Shown piece after piece: positions 6,769 to 12,018 of a DNA stretch of 12,018 nucleotides. The translations under genes and the position numbers were made by a program. Under the pieces are notes generated by a model that saw only the letters and a list, made by a program, of their open reading frames with translations, did not search any database and was not told the DNA's origin. Numbering within the stretch: position 1 is the stretch's first letter; the number at the start of each line of letters is the position of its first letter. The stretch is from NCBI GenBank assembly GCA_958403395.1, contig CATXXF010000054.1, positions 1 to 12,018 of the forward strand. The letters run 5' to 3'. Source of the DNA: an uncultured Collinsella sp. Lineage in GTDB: Bacteria > Actinomycetota > Coriobacteriia > Coriobacteriales > Coriobacteriaceae.

Positions 6769-6973
6769 CTGGGGCAGGCTTTCTGCCAGACAGTTGTTGC
6801 GGAAAGCCTGCCCCGTTTTGAGCGCTCATTCTGGGGCACAGTTTCCGTTAGACAGCTCAACCGGAAACTGTGCCCCATTATTTGGCTGGATTCTGGGACG
6901 CAGTTTCCCAAAGGGGCCTGTTTGGGAAACTGCGACCCGTTCTGGACGCAAATTCCGGGTCGTAGTTTCCGCG
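6769..6973. repeat. Tandem array of covarying hairpin units, 62-bp period
   Basis: Three complete units start at 6769, 6831 and 6893 (exactly 62 bp apart) and a degenerate half unit starts at 6942. Each begins CTGG and holds a long inverted repeat. Unit 1: arms 6771-6783 / 6802-6814, 13 bp perfect, 18-nt loop. Unit 2: 6832-6847 / 6862-6877, 16 bp perfect, 14-nt loop. Unit 3: 6895-6912 / 6921-6938, 18 positions with one mismatch, 8-nt loop. The arms follow a GGGRC...AGTTTCC theme but differ between units, and each change is matched in the opposite arm. The loops of units 1 and 2 share AGACAG. The array fills the gap between convergent lacI and aspS. No protein family is visible. It resembles a REP-like or structured-RNA element. 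Confidence 0.85.
6771..6819 (+). terminator. First hairpin of the array, probable lacI terminator
   Basis: GGGGCAGGCTTTC pairs perfectly with GAAAGCCTGCCCC and is followed on the plus strand by GTTTT. The stem starts 6 nt after the lacI stop codon. The 18-nt loop is longer than usual for an intrinsic terminator and the T-run is short, so efficiency is uncertain. Confidence 0.55.
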
Positions 6974-7011
6974 ACGCCCAGTCAACCTATGCCCTCGCAA
7001 CGCCCGCGCAT

Positions 7012-7046
7012 AAAAAACGAGGGAAGGCACGCGTCCTTCCCTCGTT
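7012..7046 (-). terminator. Rho-independent terminator of aspS
   Basis: On the minus strand AACGAGGGAAGG pairs perfectly with CCTTCCCTCGTT (12 bp, 7-nt loop), and the last arm runs into six T residues. It lies 23 nt after the aspS stop. Because this terminator is complete by itself, the neighbouring hairpin array is not needed to end the aspS transcript. Confidence 0.93.
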
Positions 7047-7069
7047 GCGGGCAATATATAGCCGCTCGC

Positions 7070-8857
7070 CTACATCAGGCGCAGGCTGACGTCCTTGAGC
7101 TGGGCGCCACTAACGGTACTCGGGGCACCCGACATGAGGTCGGAGCCGCTGGCCGTCTTGGGGAACGCCATGACGTCGCGGATGGAGTCGGAGCCGGTAA
7201 GCAGCATGCACACGCGGTCCAGGCCCAAAGCGAAACCGCCCATCGGGGGCGCACCAAACTTGAGGGCCTCCATGAGGAAGCCAAACTGCGACTCGGCGCG
7301 CTCCTCGGTAAAGCCCAGGAGCTTGAGCATGGACATCTGCATCTCGGCGTTGTGGATACGCATACCGCCGCCGCCGGCCTCAAAGCCGTCCATGACAAAG
7401 TCGTAGGTGCAAGAACCGGCTGCCAACGGGTCGGCCTCGATCTTGGCGATGTCGGTCTCGGTCGGCAGGGTAAAGGGCTGGTGCTCGGCAGCGTAAGCCT
7501 TGCGGTCCTCATCCCAATGGAACAGCGGGAAGTTGACGACCCACAGGAAGTCGTGACCCTCGCGCTTGATCTCGAGCGCATTGGCCATGTGGGAACGCAT
7601 GCCGCCCAGGATCTCGTCAGAGAGCAGGCGCGGGCCGGCGGCGAACATCACAAGGTCGCCGGGCTCGACGTCCATGCGCTCGCGCAGAGCCGCCATCTCC
7701 TCGTCCGAGAAGAACTTGACGATGGGGCTGTTGATAGAGCCGTCCTCGCGGAAGGCGATCCAAGCCAGACCCTTGGCGCCAAACGTGGAGGCCACGCCGG
7801 CGAGCTTATCGATCTTGGCACGTGCCCAGGCACCGGCGCCCTTGGCGTTGATGGCCTTGACGACAGAGCCCTCCTCGTTTGCGGCAGTCGCAAAGACCTT
7901 GAACTTGGAGTGGGCGAAGATGTCGGTCAGGTCGACCAGGTGCATGCCATAGCGGGTATCGGGCTTGTCGGAGCCATAGGTGTCCATGGCCTCCCAGTAG
8001 TCCATGCGACGCAGCGGCGTGGGCATCTCGACACCCATGCGGCCGAAGGCATCGGCCAGGACCTCCTCGAGCGCGCTCATGACATCGTTCTGGTCCACGA
8101 AGGACATCTCGATATCGACCTGAGTGAACTCGGGCTGACGGTCGGCACGCAGGTCCTCGTCGCGGAAGCACTTGGCAACCTGGTAGTAGCGCTCGACGCC
8201 ACCGACCATGAGCAGCTGCTTCAGGAGCTGCGGGGACTGCGGCAGGGCGTAGAAGTTGCCCGGCTGGATGCGGCTGGGAACGATGAAGTCGCGGGCGCCC
8301 TCGGGCGTGGACTTAAACAGGGAGGGCGTCTCGACCTCCATGAACTCACGGTTGTGCAGCGCCTCGCGAATGGCAAAGGTAAAGTCGGAGCGCAGCTTGA
8401 GGTTGGCCATCATCTCGGGACGGCGGAGGTCCAGATAGCGATAGCGCAGGCGGGTGTCCTCGCTGGTCTCGATGCCGTCCTCGATCTGGAACGGCGGGGT
8501 GACGGACGTGTTGAGCACCTCGGCATGGTCGGTCAGGACCTCGACCTCGCCGGTCGCGAGCTTGGTGTTGGTGGTCTCCTCGCCACGGGCGCGCACGACG
8601 CCGTGGATCTTGATGGGCCACTCGGGACGCATGGTCTCGGCGATCTTAAAGGCATCGCCGTCGGAGTGTTCGGGGTCGAAGGTGAGCTGCGTGATGCCCT
8701 CGCGGTCGCGAAGGTCGCAGAAGATAAGGCCGCCGTGGTCGCGGCGACGGCTCACCCAACCGGTGAGGGTGACCTCTTCGCCCACGTTCTCGAAGCGAAG
8801 CTCGCCGCAGGTACGGGTGTGCATGGAATGCTCGTCAATGGGACGGGTCTGGCTCAT
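7070..8857 (-). CDS. aspS: Aspartyl-tRNA synthetase, bacterial type
   Basis: A 595-residue class II aminoacyl-tRNA synthetase that charges tRNA-Asp with aspartate. The N-terminal OB-fold anticodon domain (about 1-115) contains GWVSRRRDHGGLIFCDLRD (33-51). The catalytic core has REFMEVETPSL (170-180, motif 1 region), FRDEDLRADRQPEFTQVDIE (231-250, motif 2) and a C-terminal motif 3 with GFALGLDRV. A GAD insertion domain typical of bacterial AspRS lies between motifs 2 and 3. Length is normal. The ATG at 8857 has AAAGGAGG 9 nt upstream. His41 aligns with Leu30 of E. coli AspRS; His there is associated with non-discriminating enzymes that also charge tRNA-Asn for later amidation by GatCAB. The gene stands alone, divergent from serB, with a structured leader and its own terminator. 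Confidence 0.97.
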   Translation of the reverse strand: MSQTRPIDEHSMHTRTCGELRFENVGEEVTLTGWVSRRRDHGGLIFCDLRDREGITQLTFDPEHSDGDAFKIAETMRPEWPIKIHGVVRARGEETTNTKLATGEVEVLTDHAEVLNTSVTPPFQIEDGIETSEDTRLRYRYLDLRRPEMMANLKLRSDFTFAIREALHNREFMEVETPSLFKSTPEGARDFIVPSRIQPGNFYALPQSPQLLKQLLMVGGVERYYQVAKCFRDEDLRADRQPEFTQVDIEMSFVDQNDVMSALEEVLADAFGRMGVEMPTPLRRMDYWEAMDTYGSDKPDTRYGMHLVDLTDIFAHSKFKVFATAANEEGSVVKAINAKGAGAWARAKIDKLAGVASTFGAKGLAWIAFREDGSINSPIVKFFSDEEMAALRERMDVEPGDLVMFAAGPRLLSDEILGGMRSHMANALEIKREGHDFLWVVNFPLFHWDEDRKAYAAEHQPFTLPTETDIAKIEADPLAAGSCTYDFVMDGFEAGGGGMRIHNAEMQMSMLKLLGFTEERAESQFGFLMEALKFGAPPMGGFALGLDRVCMLLTGSDSIRDVMAFPKTASGSDLMSGAPSTVSGAQLKDVSLRLM

Positions 8858-8878
8858 ACCAGTGATCCTCCTTTATGG

Positions 8879-8946
8879 ATCTGTGCCGCCCCGTGTCGTT
8901 CCGGGCGGCGTCGTACAGATTTGCCCAGCCTGCGTAAACCGCGCAG
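8879..8946 (-). promoter_or_regulatory. Structured 5' leader of aspS with two hairpins
   Basis: In the minus-strand leader, CTGCG/CGCAG (8930-8934, 8942-8946) forms a first small hairpin. A larger structure then combines ATCTGT/ACAGAT (8879-8884, 8915-8920) with GCCGCCC/GGGCGGC (8885-8891, 8903-8909), the two stems being separated by a 5-nt bulge on one side. The stem ends 4 nt before the AAAGGAGG ribosome binding site (8874-8867). No T-tract follows and I see no T-box signature, so translational or mRNA-stability control is more likely than attenuation, if it has a role. Confidence 0.45.
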
Positions 8947-8962
8947 CCAGACATGGCGTTCT

Positions 8963-8968
8963 ATCTTA
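8963..8968 (-). promoter_or_regulatory. Candidate -10 element of the aspS promoter
   Basis: TAAGAT on the minus strand, the same hexamer as the predicted ebgA -10. No convincing -35 stands 16-18 bp upstream. A start near 8956 would give a leader of about 98 nt that contains the two hairpins. Confidence 0.4.
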
Positions 8969-9113
8969 TCGCACCTGCGTCGATGTGCCGCGGAAAAGTA
9001 GCTCCTGCCCAAAGACTTGACGGAGACGAAACAATTGACGCACCGTGACCGTCGCCGACGCGCGCCACGTGCGACAATGTGCCCCAATACAACTGCACTC
9101 GGAAAGGCCCGCC

Positions 9114-9749
9114 ATGACTGCACGCCTCATCGTTATGGATATCGACTCCACGCTCATCAACCAGGAAGTCATCGACCTGTTGGGCGAGGAGGCCGGCGTA
9201 GGCGAGCAAGTGGCGCAGATCACTGAGCGCGCCATGCGCGGCGAGCTGGACTTTAAGCAGGCGCTCGAGGAGCGCGTGGGGCTGCTTGCCGGCTTGGACA
9301 AGAGCGTGTTCGAGCGCACCTTTGAGCGCGTGACGTTTACCCCCGGCGCGCTGGAGCTTGTGCGCTCGGCACACAGCAAGGGCTGGAAGGTTGGCGTCGT
9401 GAGCGGCGGCTTCCACGAGGTCGCCGACAAGATCGTGGCCGCCGCGGGCATCGACTTTTGCCTGGCTAACCGCCTGGAGGTCGTGGACGGCAAGCTCACG
9501 GGCAAGCTGGCGGCAGACATTGTGACCAAGGAGTCCAAGCTCATCCAGCTGCTGGACTGGGCAGTTGAGTGCGGTGTCGACATGGCCCATACCGTCGCGA
9601 TCGGCGACGGAGCCAACGACATCCCCATGATTCAGGCCGCGGGTACTGGCATCGCGTTTTGTGCCAAGCCCAAGACGCGCGAAGCCGCCCCGTTTGCCAT
9701 CGACGAGCGCAACCTGATGCTCGCCATGGACATCATCCTGCGTGACTAG
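9114..9749 (+). CDS. serB: Phosphoserine phosphatase, HAD superfamily
   Basis: A 211-residue cytosolic HAD-family enzyme that removes phosphate from O-phosphoserine in the last step of serine synthesis. Motif I is MDIDSTLIN (8-16), with nucleophile Asp9 and general acid Asp11. Motif II is VVSGGF (95-100) with Ser97. The motif III lysine lies in KESK (139-142). Motif IV is GDGANDIPM (164-172), with Mg-binding Asp165 and Asp169. The cap helices around 18-75 include the conserved EVIDLLGEEAG. It lacks the N-terminal ACT-type extension of the longer E. coli protein and is a core-only form. I chose the ATG at 9114, which follows GGAAAGG and puts the DxDST motif at the usual distance from the N-terminus; an in-frame upstream GTG at 9045 would add 23 residues of unconserved sequence. 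Its promoter is not clear; TTGACG occurs at 9017 and 9035 without a good -10 at the right distance. Confidence 0.93.
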   Translation: MTARLIVMDIDSTLINQEVIDLLGEEAGVGEQVAQITERAMRGELDFKQALEERVGLLAGLDKSVFERTFERVTFTPGALELVRSAHSKGWKVGVVSGGFHEVADKIVAAAGIDFCLANRLEVVDGKLTGKLAADIVTKESKLIQLLDWAVECGVDMAHTVAIGDGANDIPMIQAAGTGIAFCAKPKTREAAPFAIDERNLMLAMDIILRD

Positions 9750-9785
9750 CCGATCCGTCTAACAATTGAATCAGTCTGTCCTATA

Positions 9786-9819
9786 GTTTCCGAACAATTT
9801 TGTCTTAGTGTTCGGAAAC
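9786..9819. repeat. Perfect 11-bp inverted repeat upstream of larB, candidate operator
   Basis: GTTTCCGAACA (9786-9796) and TGTTCGGAAAC (9809-9819) are exact reverse complements around a 12-nt AT-rich spacer. Neither strand has a T-tract after it, which argues against a terminator for serB. The right arm overlaps the -35 region of the predicted larB promoter, so an operator is the preferred reading. The outer part (GTTTCCG...CGGAAAC) is the same as the inner stem of unit 2 in the array at 6769-6973. Confidence 0.6.
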
Positions 9820-9840
9820 ATACCCTTTGAGTGCTAGACT
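9811..9840 (+). promoter_or_regulatory. Candidate larB promoter
   Basis: TGCTAGACT (9832-9840) is an extended -10 (TGN followed by TAGACT). The -35 position 18 bp upstream reads TTCGGA (9811-9816), a weak match lying inside the right arm of the inverted repeat. A start near 9847 would leave only about 17 nt before the larB ATG, just enough for the GAAGGGA ribosome binding site. Confidence 0.4.
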
Positions 9841-9863
9841 TTGCGCCGTCGAAGGGAACATAT

Positions 9864-10646
9864 ATGGATAAGCAAGATCTTGAGCAATTGCTGAGCGATG
9901 TTGCCGGCGGAGCAGTCACCCCGGCCGTCGCCCTCACACGCATCCAGACGGCGCCGACCGCCGATCTGGGTTTTGCGCAGCTCGATCTTTCGCGCGGGGT
10001 GCGCCAGGGAGCCGGCGAGGTTGTCTACGGTGCCGGTAAAACCGCCGAGCAGATTGCCGCCATTATCGAAGCGCTGCGCGATGCCGGCCAGGAGCGCATC
10101 CTGGTCACGCGCCTGGATGCCGAAAAGGCAGCCCGCACCTCGGAGCTTCTCGTCAACGACATCGACCTGGGATATGTCCCGGACGCGCAGCTCGCCCTCG
10201 TGGGCGGCAAGCCCTCCCCTACCGGCAACGGACGCATCGTCGTCGCCTGCGCCGGCACGAGCGACTTACCCGTCGCCGAAGAAGCCGCGTTGACGGCCGA
10301 GTTCTATGGCAACGAGGTCGACCGCCTCTACGACGTAGGTGTCGCCGGCCTGCACCGCCTGCTCGCGCATGCCGAGGAACTTGCCCAGGCGCAGGTGGTC
10401 ATCGCCATCGCCGGCATGGAGGGCGCGCTGGCGAGCGTTATCGGCGGTCTGGTGAGCTGTCCGGTCATCGCCGTTCCCACCAGCGTTGGCTACGGCGCAA
10501 GTTTTGGTGGCGTAGCCGCGCTGCTCGCCATGCTCAACTCCTGTGCCAGCGGCGTTTCGGTCGTCAATATCGACAACGGCTTTGGCGCCGCCTACCAGGC
10601 AAGTCTTATCAATCATCTGAGCGCCGGCACACCCCGCGCCCGCTAA
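9864..10646 (+). CDS. larB: Pyridinium-3,5-biscarboxylic acid mononucleotide synthase LarB
   Basis: A 260-residue protein of the LarB family, with a PurE-like (AIR carboxylase-type) C-terminal domain. LarB carboxylates and hydrolyses nicotinic acid adenine dinucleotide to pyridinium-3,5-biscarboxylic acid mononucleotide, the first step in the nickel-pincer nucleotide cofactor of lactate racemase (LarA). Diagnostic segments are RGVRQGAGEVVYGAGKT (44-60), CAGTSDLPVAEE (129-140), DVGVAGLHR (157-165), GMEGALASVIGGL (184-196) and PVIAVPTSVGYGASFGG (200-216). Cys227 in MLNSC matches the cysteine that forms the pyridine adduct in Lactiplantibacillus plantarum LarB (alignment from memory). The ATG at 9864 follows GAAGGGA; an upstream in-frame GTG at 9831 would overlap the predicted -10 and is rejected. 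It is followed 10 nt later by larC, whose TAAGGAG ribosome binding site includes the larB stop, so the two form an operon. Confidence 0.93.
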   Translation: MDKQDLEQLLSDVAGGAVTPAVALTRIQTAPTADLGFAQLDLSRGVRQGAGEVVYGAGKTAEQIAAIIEALRDAGQERILVTRLDAEKAARTSELLVNDIDLGYVPDAQLALVGGKPSPTGNGRIVVACAGTSDLPVAEEAALTAEFYGNEVDRLYDVGVAGLHRLLAHAEELAQAQVVIAIAGMEGALASVIGGLVSCPVIAVPTSVGYGASFGGVAALLAMLNSCASGVSVVNIDNGFGAAYQASLINHLSAGTPRAR

Positions 10647-10656
10647 GGAGCATTCC

Positions 10657-11562
10657 ATGTCCAATCATCAGCACACGCTTATCATCGACGGCACCTCGGG
10701 CATCAGCGGCGACATGACCGTCGCGGCCCTGCTCGATCTGGGCGCCAGCGAGGAGCACCTGCGCGAACAGCTCGCCACACTGCCGGTTGACGGGTTTGAG
10801 GTTGCCGTTACACGCGTAAACAAGCATGGCATCGACGCCTGCGACTTTGACGTTCAGCTGGCAGAGGAGCTCGAGAACCACGATCACGATATGGCCTGGC
10901 TCTACGGCAACAAAGCAGCTGCCGAGCACGAGCACGAGCACCACCATCATGACCATGGTGAGCACGAACACTGCCATGAGCATGATCATGAGACCCACGG
11001 CCATGGCCATGAGGGCCATCATCACGCCCACCACCATCACCATCGTTCTTTGGCGGACGTCACCGCCATCATCGACGGCTCGCAGCTAAGCGATGGCGCT
11101 AAGCGTCGTGCGCTCGCCATCTTTACCGCGCTCGCCGCCGCCGAGGCCAAGGCCCACGGCAAAACGCCCGAGACCGTCATGTTCCACGAGGTAGGCGCCG
11201 TCGACTCCATCGTCGACGTCTGCTCTGTCGCCATCTGCCTCGACGACCTGGGCATCGAGGATATTGTCGTCGAGTCGCTCTCCGAGGGTCACGGCACCAT
11301 CCACTGTACCCACGGCCTTATGCCCATCCCGGTGCCCGCCGTCGTCAACCTATGCCAAGCAGGCAATATCGCCCTCACGCCCGCACCGGTCGCCGGCGAG
11401 CTCGTGACGCCCACGGGTGCCGCCATCGTCGCCGCACTGCGCACGTCCGAGCACCTGCCGGCCCGCTACCGCATCGAAGCCGTCGGCTACGGCGCCGGTA
11501 AGCGCCCCTACGAGGGCTGCTCCGGCACGCTCCGTTGCCTGCTTGTTCACGTGGACGCATAG
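10657..11562 (+). CDS. larC: Nickel insertion protein LarC, N-terminal (LarC1) part only
   Basis: A 301-residue protein matching the LarC1 portion of LarC, the CTP-dependent enzyme that inserts nickel into the pincer cofactor. Seen motifs: IDGTSGISGDM (10-20), FHEVGAVDSIVD (176-187), GHGTIHCTHGLMPIPVPA (211-228), ELVTPTGAAI (248-257) and VGYGAGKR (276-283). Residues 91-129 form a His-rich loop with 23 histidines in 39 positions, a likely nickel-binding region; such loops are known in LarC1 but this one is long. The protein ends cleanly at TLRCLLVHVDA, where full-length LarC would continue into the LarC2 domain of roughly 130 or more residues, which binds CTP. In L. plantarum the two parts are joined by a programmed frameshift; here no LarC2 sequence is found in any frame after 11562 and another gene starts 2 nt later. 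LarC2 must be elsewhere or missing. Confidence 0.9.
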   Translation: MSNHQHTLIIDGTSGISGDMTVAALLDLGASEEHLREQLATLPVDGFEVAVTRVNKHGIDACDFDVQLAEELENHDHDMAWLYGNKAAAEHEHEHHHHDHGEHEHCHEHDHETHGHGHEGHHHAHHHHHRSLADVTAIIDGSQLSDGAKRRALAIFTALAAAEAKAHGKTPETVMFHEVGAVDSIVDVCSVAICLDDLGIEDIVVESLSEGHGTIHCTHGLMPIPVPAVVNLCQAGNIALTPAPVAGELVTPTGAAIVAALRTSEHLPARYRIEAVGYGAGKRPYEGCSGTLRCLLVHVDA

Positions 11563-11564
11563 CC

Positions 11565-12018
11565 ATGGATGCCCGCAAAACCAAAAGCCGCGCCGCCATT
11601 GTCACGGCGTTTTCCGAGCTCCTTCGCGAGGAGGACTACGGCAAGATCACCGTCGGCGACATCATCGCACGCGCTCACGTAGGCCGCGCGACATTCTACG
11701 GTCTCTTTAAGAGCAAAGACGACCTACTGTCCGAGCTCGTGAGCGACATCTGCACCCACGCTCTCGACGACGATGGCACACCGCTCGATGATCCGCTCGT
11801 ACAAGTCGAGCATATCCTCAACAACCTCTGGGCGCGCCGCCAGGGCGTTCGAGCCCTCGTAGCCGGCGCCGGCTCACGCGTTTTCGCCGACTGCTTACGC
11901 AAGACCATCATGTCACGAGCAGCCGAAACCGTCCCCGTCGACCCCGCAGGCCCCGCCGGAACCATGGACCGAAGCTTCCTACTACACCACATAGCCTCAA
12001 GCTTCGTAGGAATGGTCC
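11565..12018 (+). CDS. TetR-family transcriptional regulator, 3' end outside the window
   Basis: The open frame from ATG 11565 encodes at least 151 residues and is cut by the window end. The N-terminus is a TetR helix-turn-helix: KSRAAIVTAFSELLRE (7-22), KITVGDIIARAHVGRATFYG (27-46), then LFKSKDDLLSELV (47-59); RATFYGLFKSKDDLL is the typical recognition helix followed by helix 4. The remainder, including LWARRQGVRALVAGAGSRVF, resembles the variable ligand-binding part and gives no ligand clue. It starts 2 nt after the larC stop with no strong ribosome binding site (only GTGGA in the last larC codons), so it is probably translated by coupling to larC and belongs to the same transcript. Control of the lar genes through the inverted repeat at 9786-9819 is a guess from position. 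It could equally regulate genes to the right. Confidence 0.82.
   Translation, partial: MDARKTKSRAAIVTAFSELLREEDYGKITVGDIIARAHVGRATFYGLFKSKDDLLSELVSDICTHALDDDGTPLDDPLVQVEHILNNLWARRQGVRALVAGAGSRVFADCLRKTIMSRAAETVPVDPAGPAGTMDRSFLLHHIASSFVGMV

Noticed and set aside
6769..6973. CRISPR array
   Set aside because: The repeated units are not identical repeats separated by unique spacers; whole 62-bp units are related and palindromic with paired changes, and no cas genes are nearby.
8858..8968. T-box riboswitch in the aspS leader
   Set aside because: The leader is short, and I see neither a conserved T-box sequence nor a terminator/antiterminator pair with a T-run.
6794..9001. Plus-strand open frame of 735 codons antisense to aspS
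   Set aside because: Same reason: it starts inside the hairpin array, runs opposite a conserved aspS and looks like composition-driven antisense sequence.
9045..9113. GTG at 9045 as the serB start
   Set aside because: The extra 23 residues are not conserved phosphatase sequence, and the ATG at 9114 has a good ribosome binding site and puts the DxDST motif at the normal distance.
9831..9863. GTG at 9831 as the larB start
   Set aside because: It would lie inside the predicted extended -10, and the ATG at 9864 has GAAGGGA just upstream.
11540..11720. LarC2 hidden in another frame after larC, joined by programmed frameshift
   Set aside because: The alternative frames give Arg/Pro/Ser-rich sequence without LarC2 features, while the TetR frame is clearly coding; no slippery site is seen.

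Overview
The window (about 60% G+C, ordinary chromosomal gene content) reads as a high-GC, anaerobic, gut-type Gram-positive. The best guess is a coriobacterium close to Collinsella. This rests on overall gene content and base composition; there is no rRNA or other taxonomic marker in the window, so the assignment is an inference.

Left part (1-5747): A minus-strand block holds a YjeM-type APC-superfamily permease (287-1750) with its own candidate promoter and a strong intrinsic terminator. Upstream of it, also on the minus strand, is the two-gene beta-galactosidase operon ebgA-ebgC (5371 down to 1904). A LacI-family regulator is transcribed divergently (5748-6764). The ebgA-lacI gap carries three near-identical copies of a 16-bp operator with core CAACCGGTTG. 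Two of them clamp the predicted ebgA promoter (one on the -35, one on the start site) and the third lies 45 bp further upstream. The LacI protein almost certainly represses ebgAC through these sites.

Middle part (6765-9113): Between the convergent lacI and aspS genes lies a tandem array of long hairpins with an exact 62-bp period. The arm sequences differ between units but the pairing is kept. This is the least explained structure in the window. aspS (aspartyl-tRNA synthetase) follows on the minus strand, with a textbook terminator, a structured 5' leader, and a His at the position linked to relaxed tRNA-Asp/tRNA-Asn recognition.

Right part (9114-12018): On the plus strand come serB (phosphoserine phosphatase, core domain only), then larB and a LarC1-only larC for the nickel-pincer nucleotide cofactor of lactate racemase-type enzymes. 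A TetR-family regulator starts 2 nt after larC and runs off the window edge. A perfect 11-bp-arm inverted repeat sits over the presumed larB promoter and shares its GTTTCCG/CGGAAAC core with the hairpin array. LarC2, LarE and LarA are not in the window.

I see no phage, transposase, CRISPR, toxin-antitoxin or defence genes. The observations most worth follow-up are the hairpin array and its possible link to the larB inverted repeat, the triple-operator control region, and the missing LarC2.
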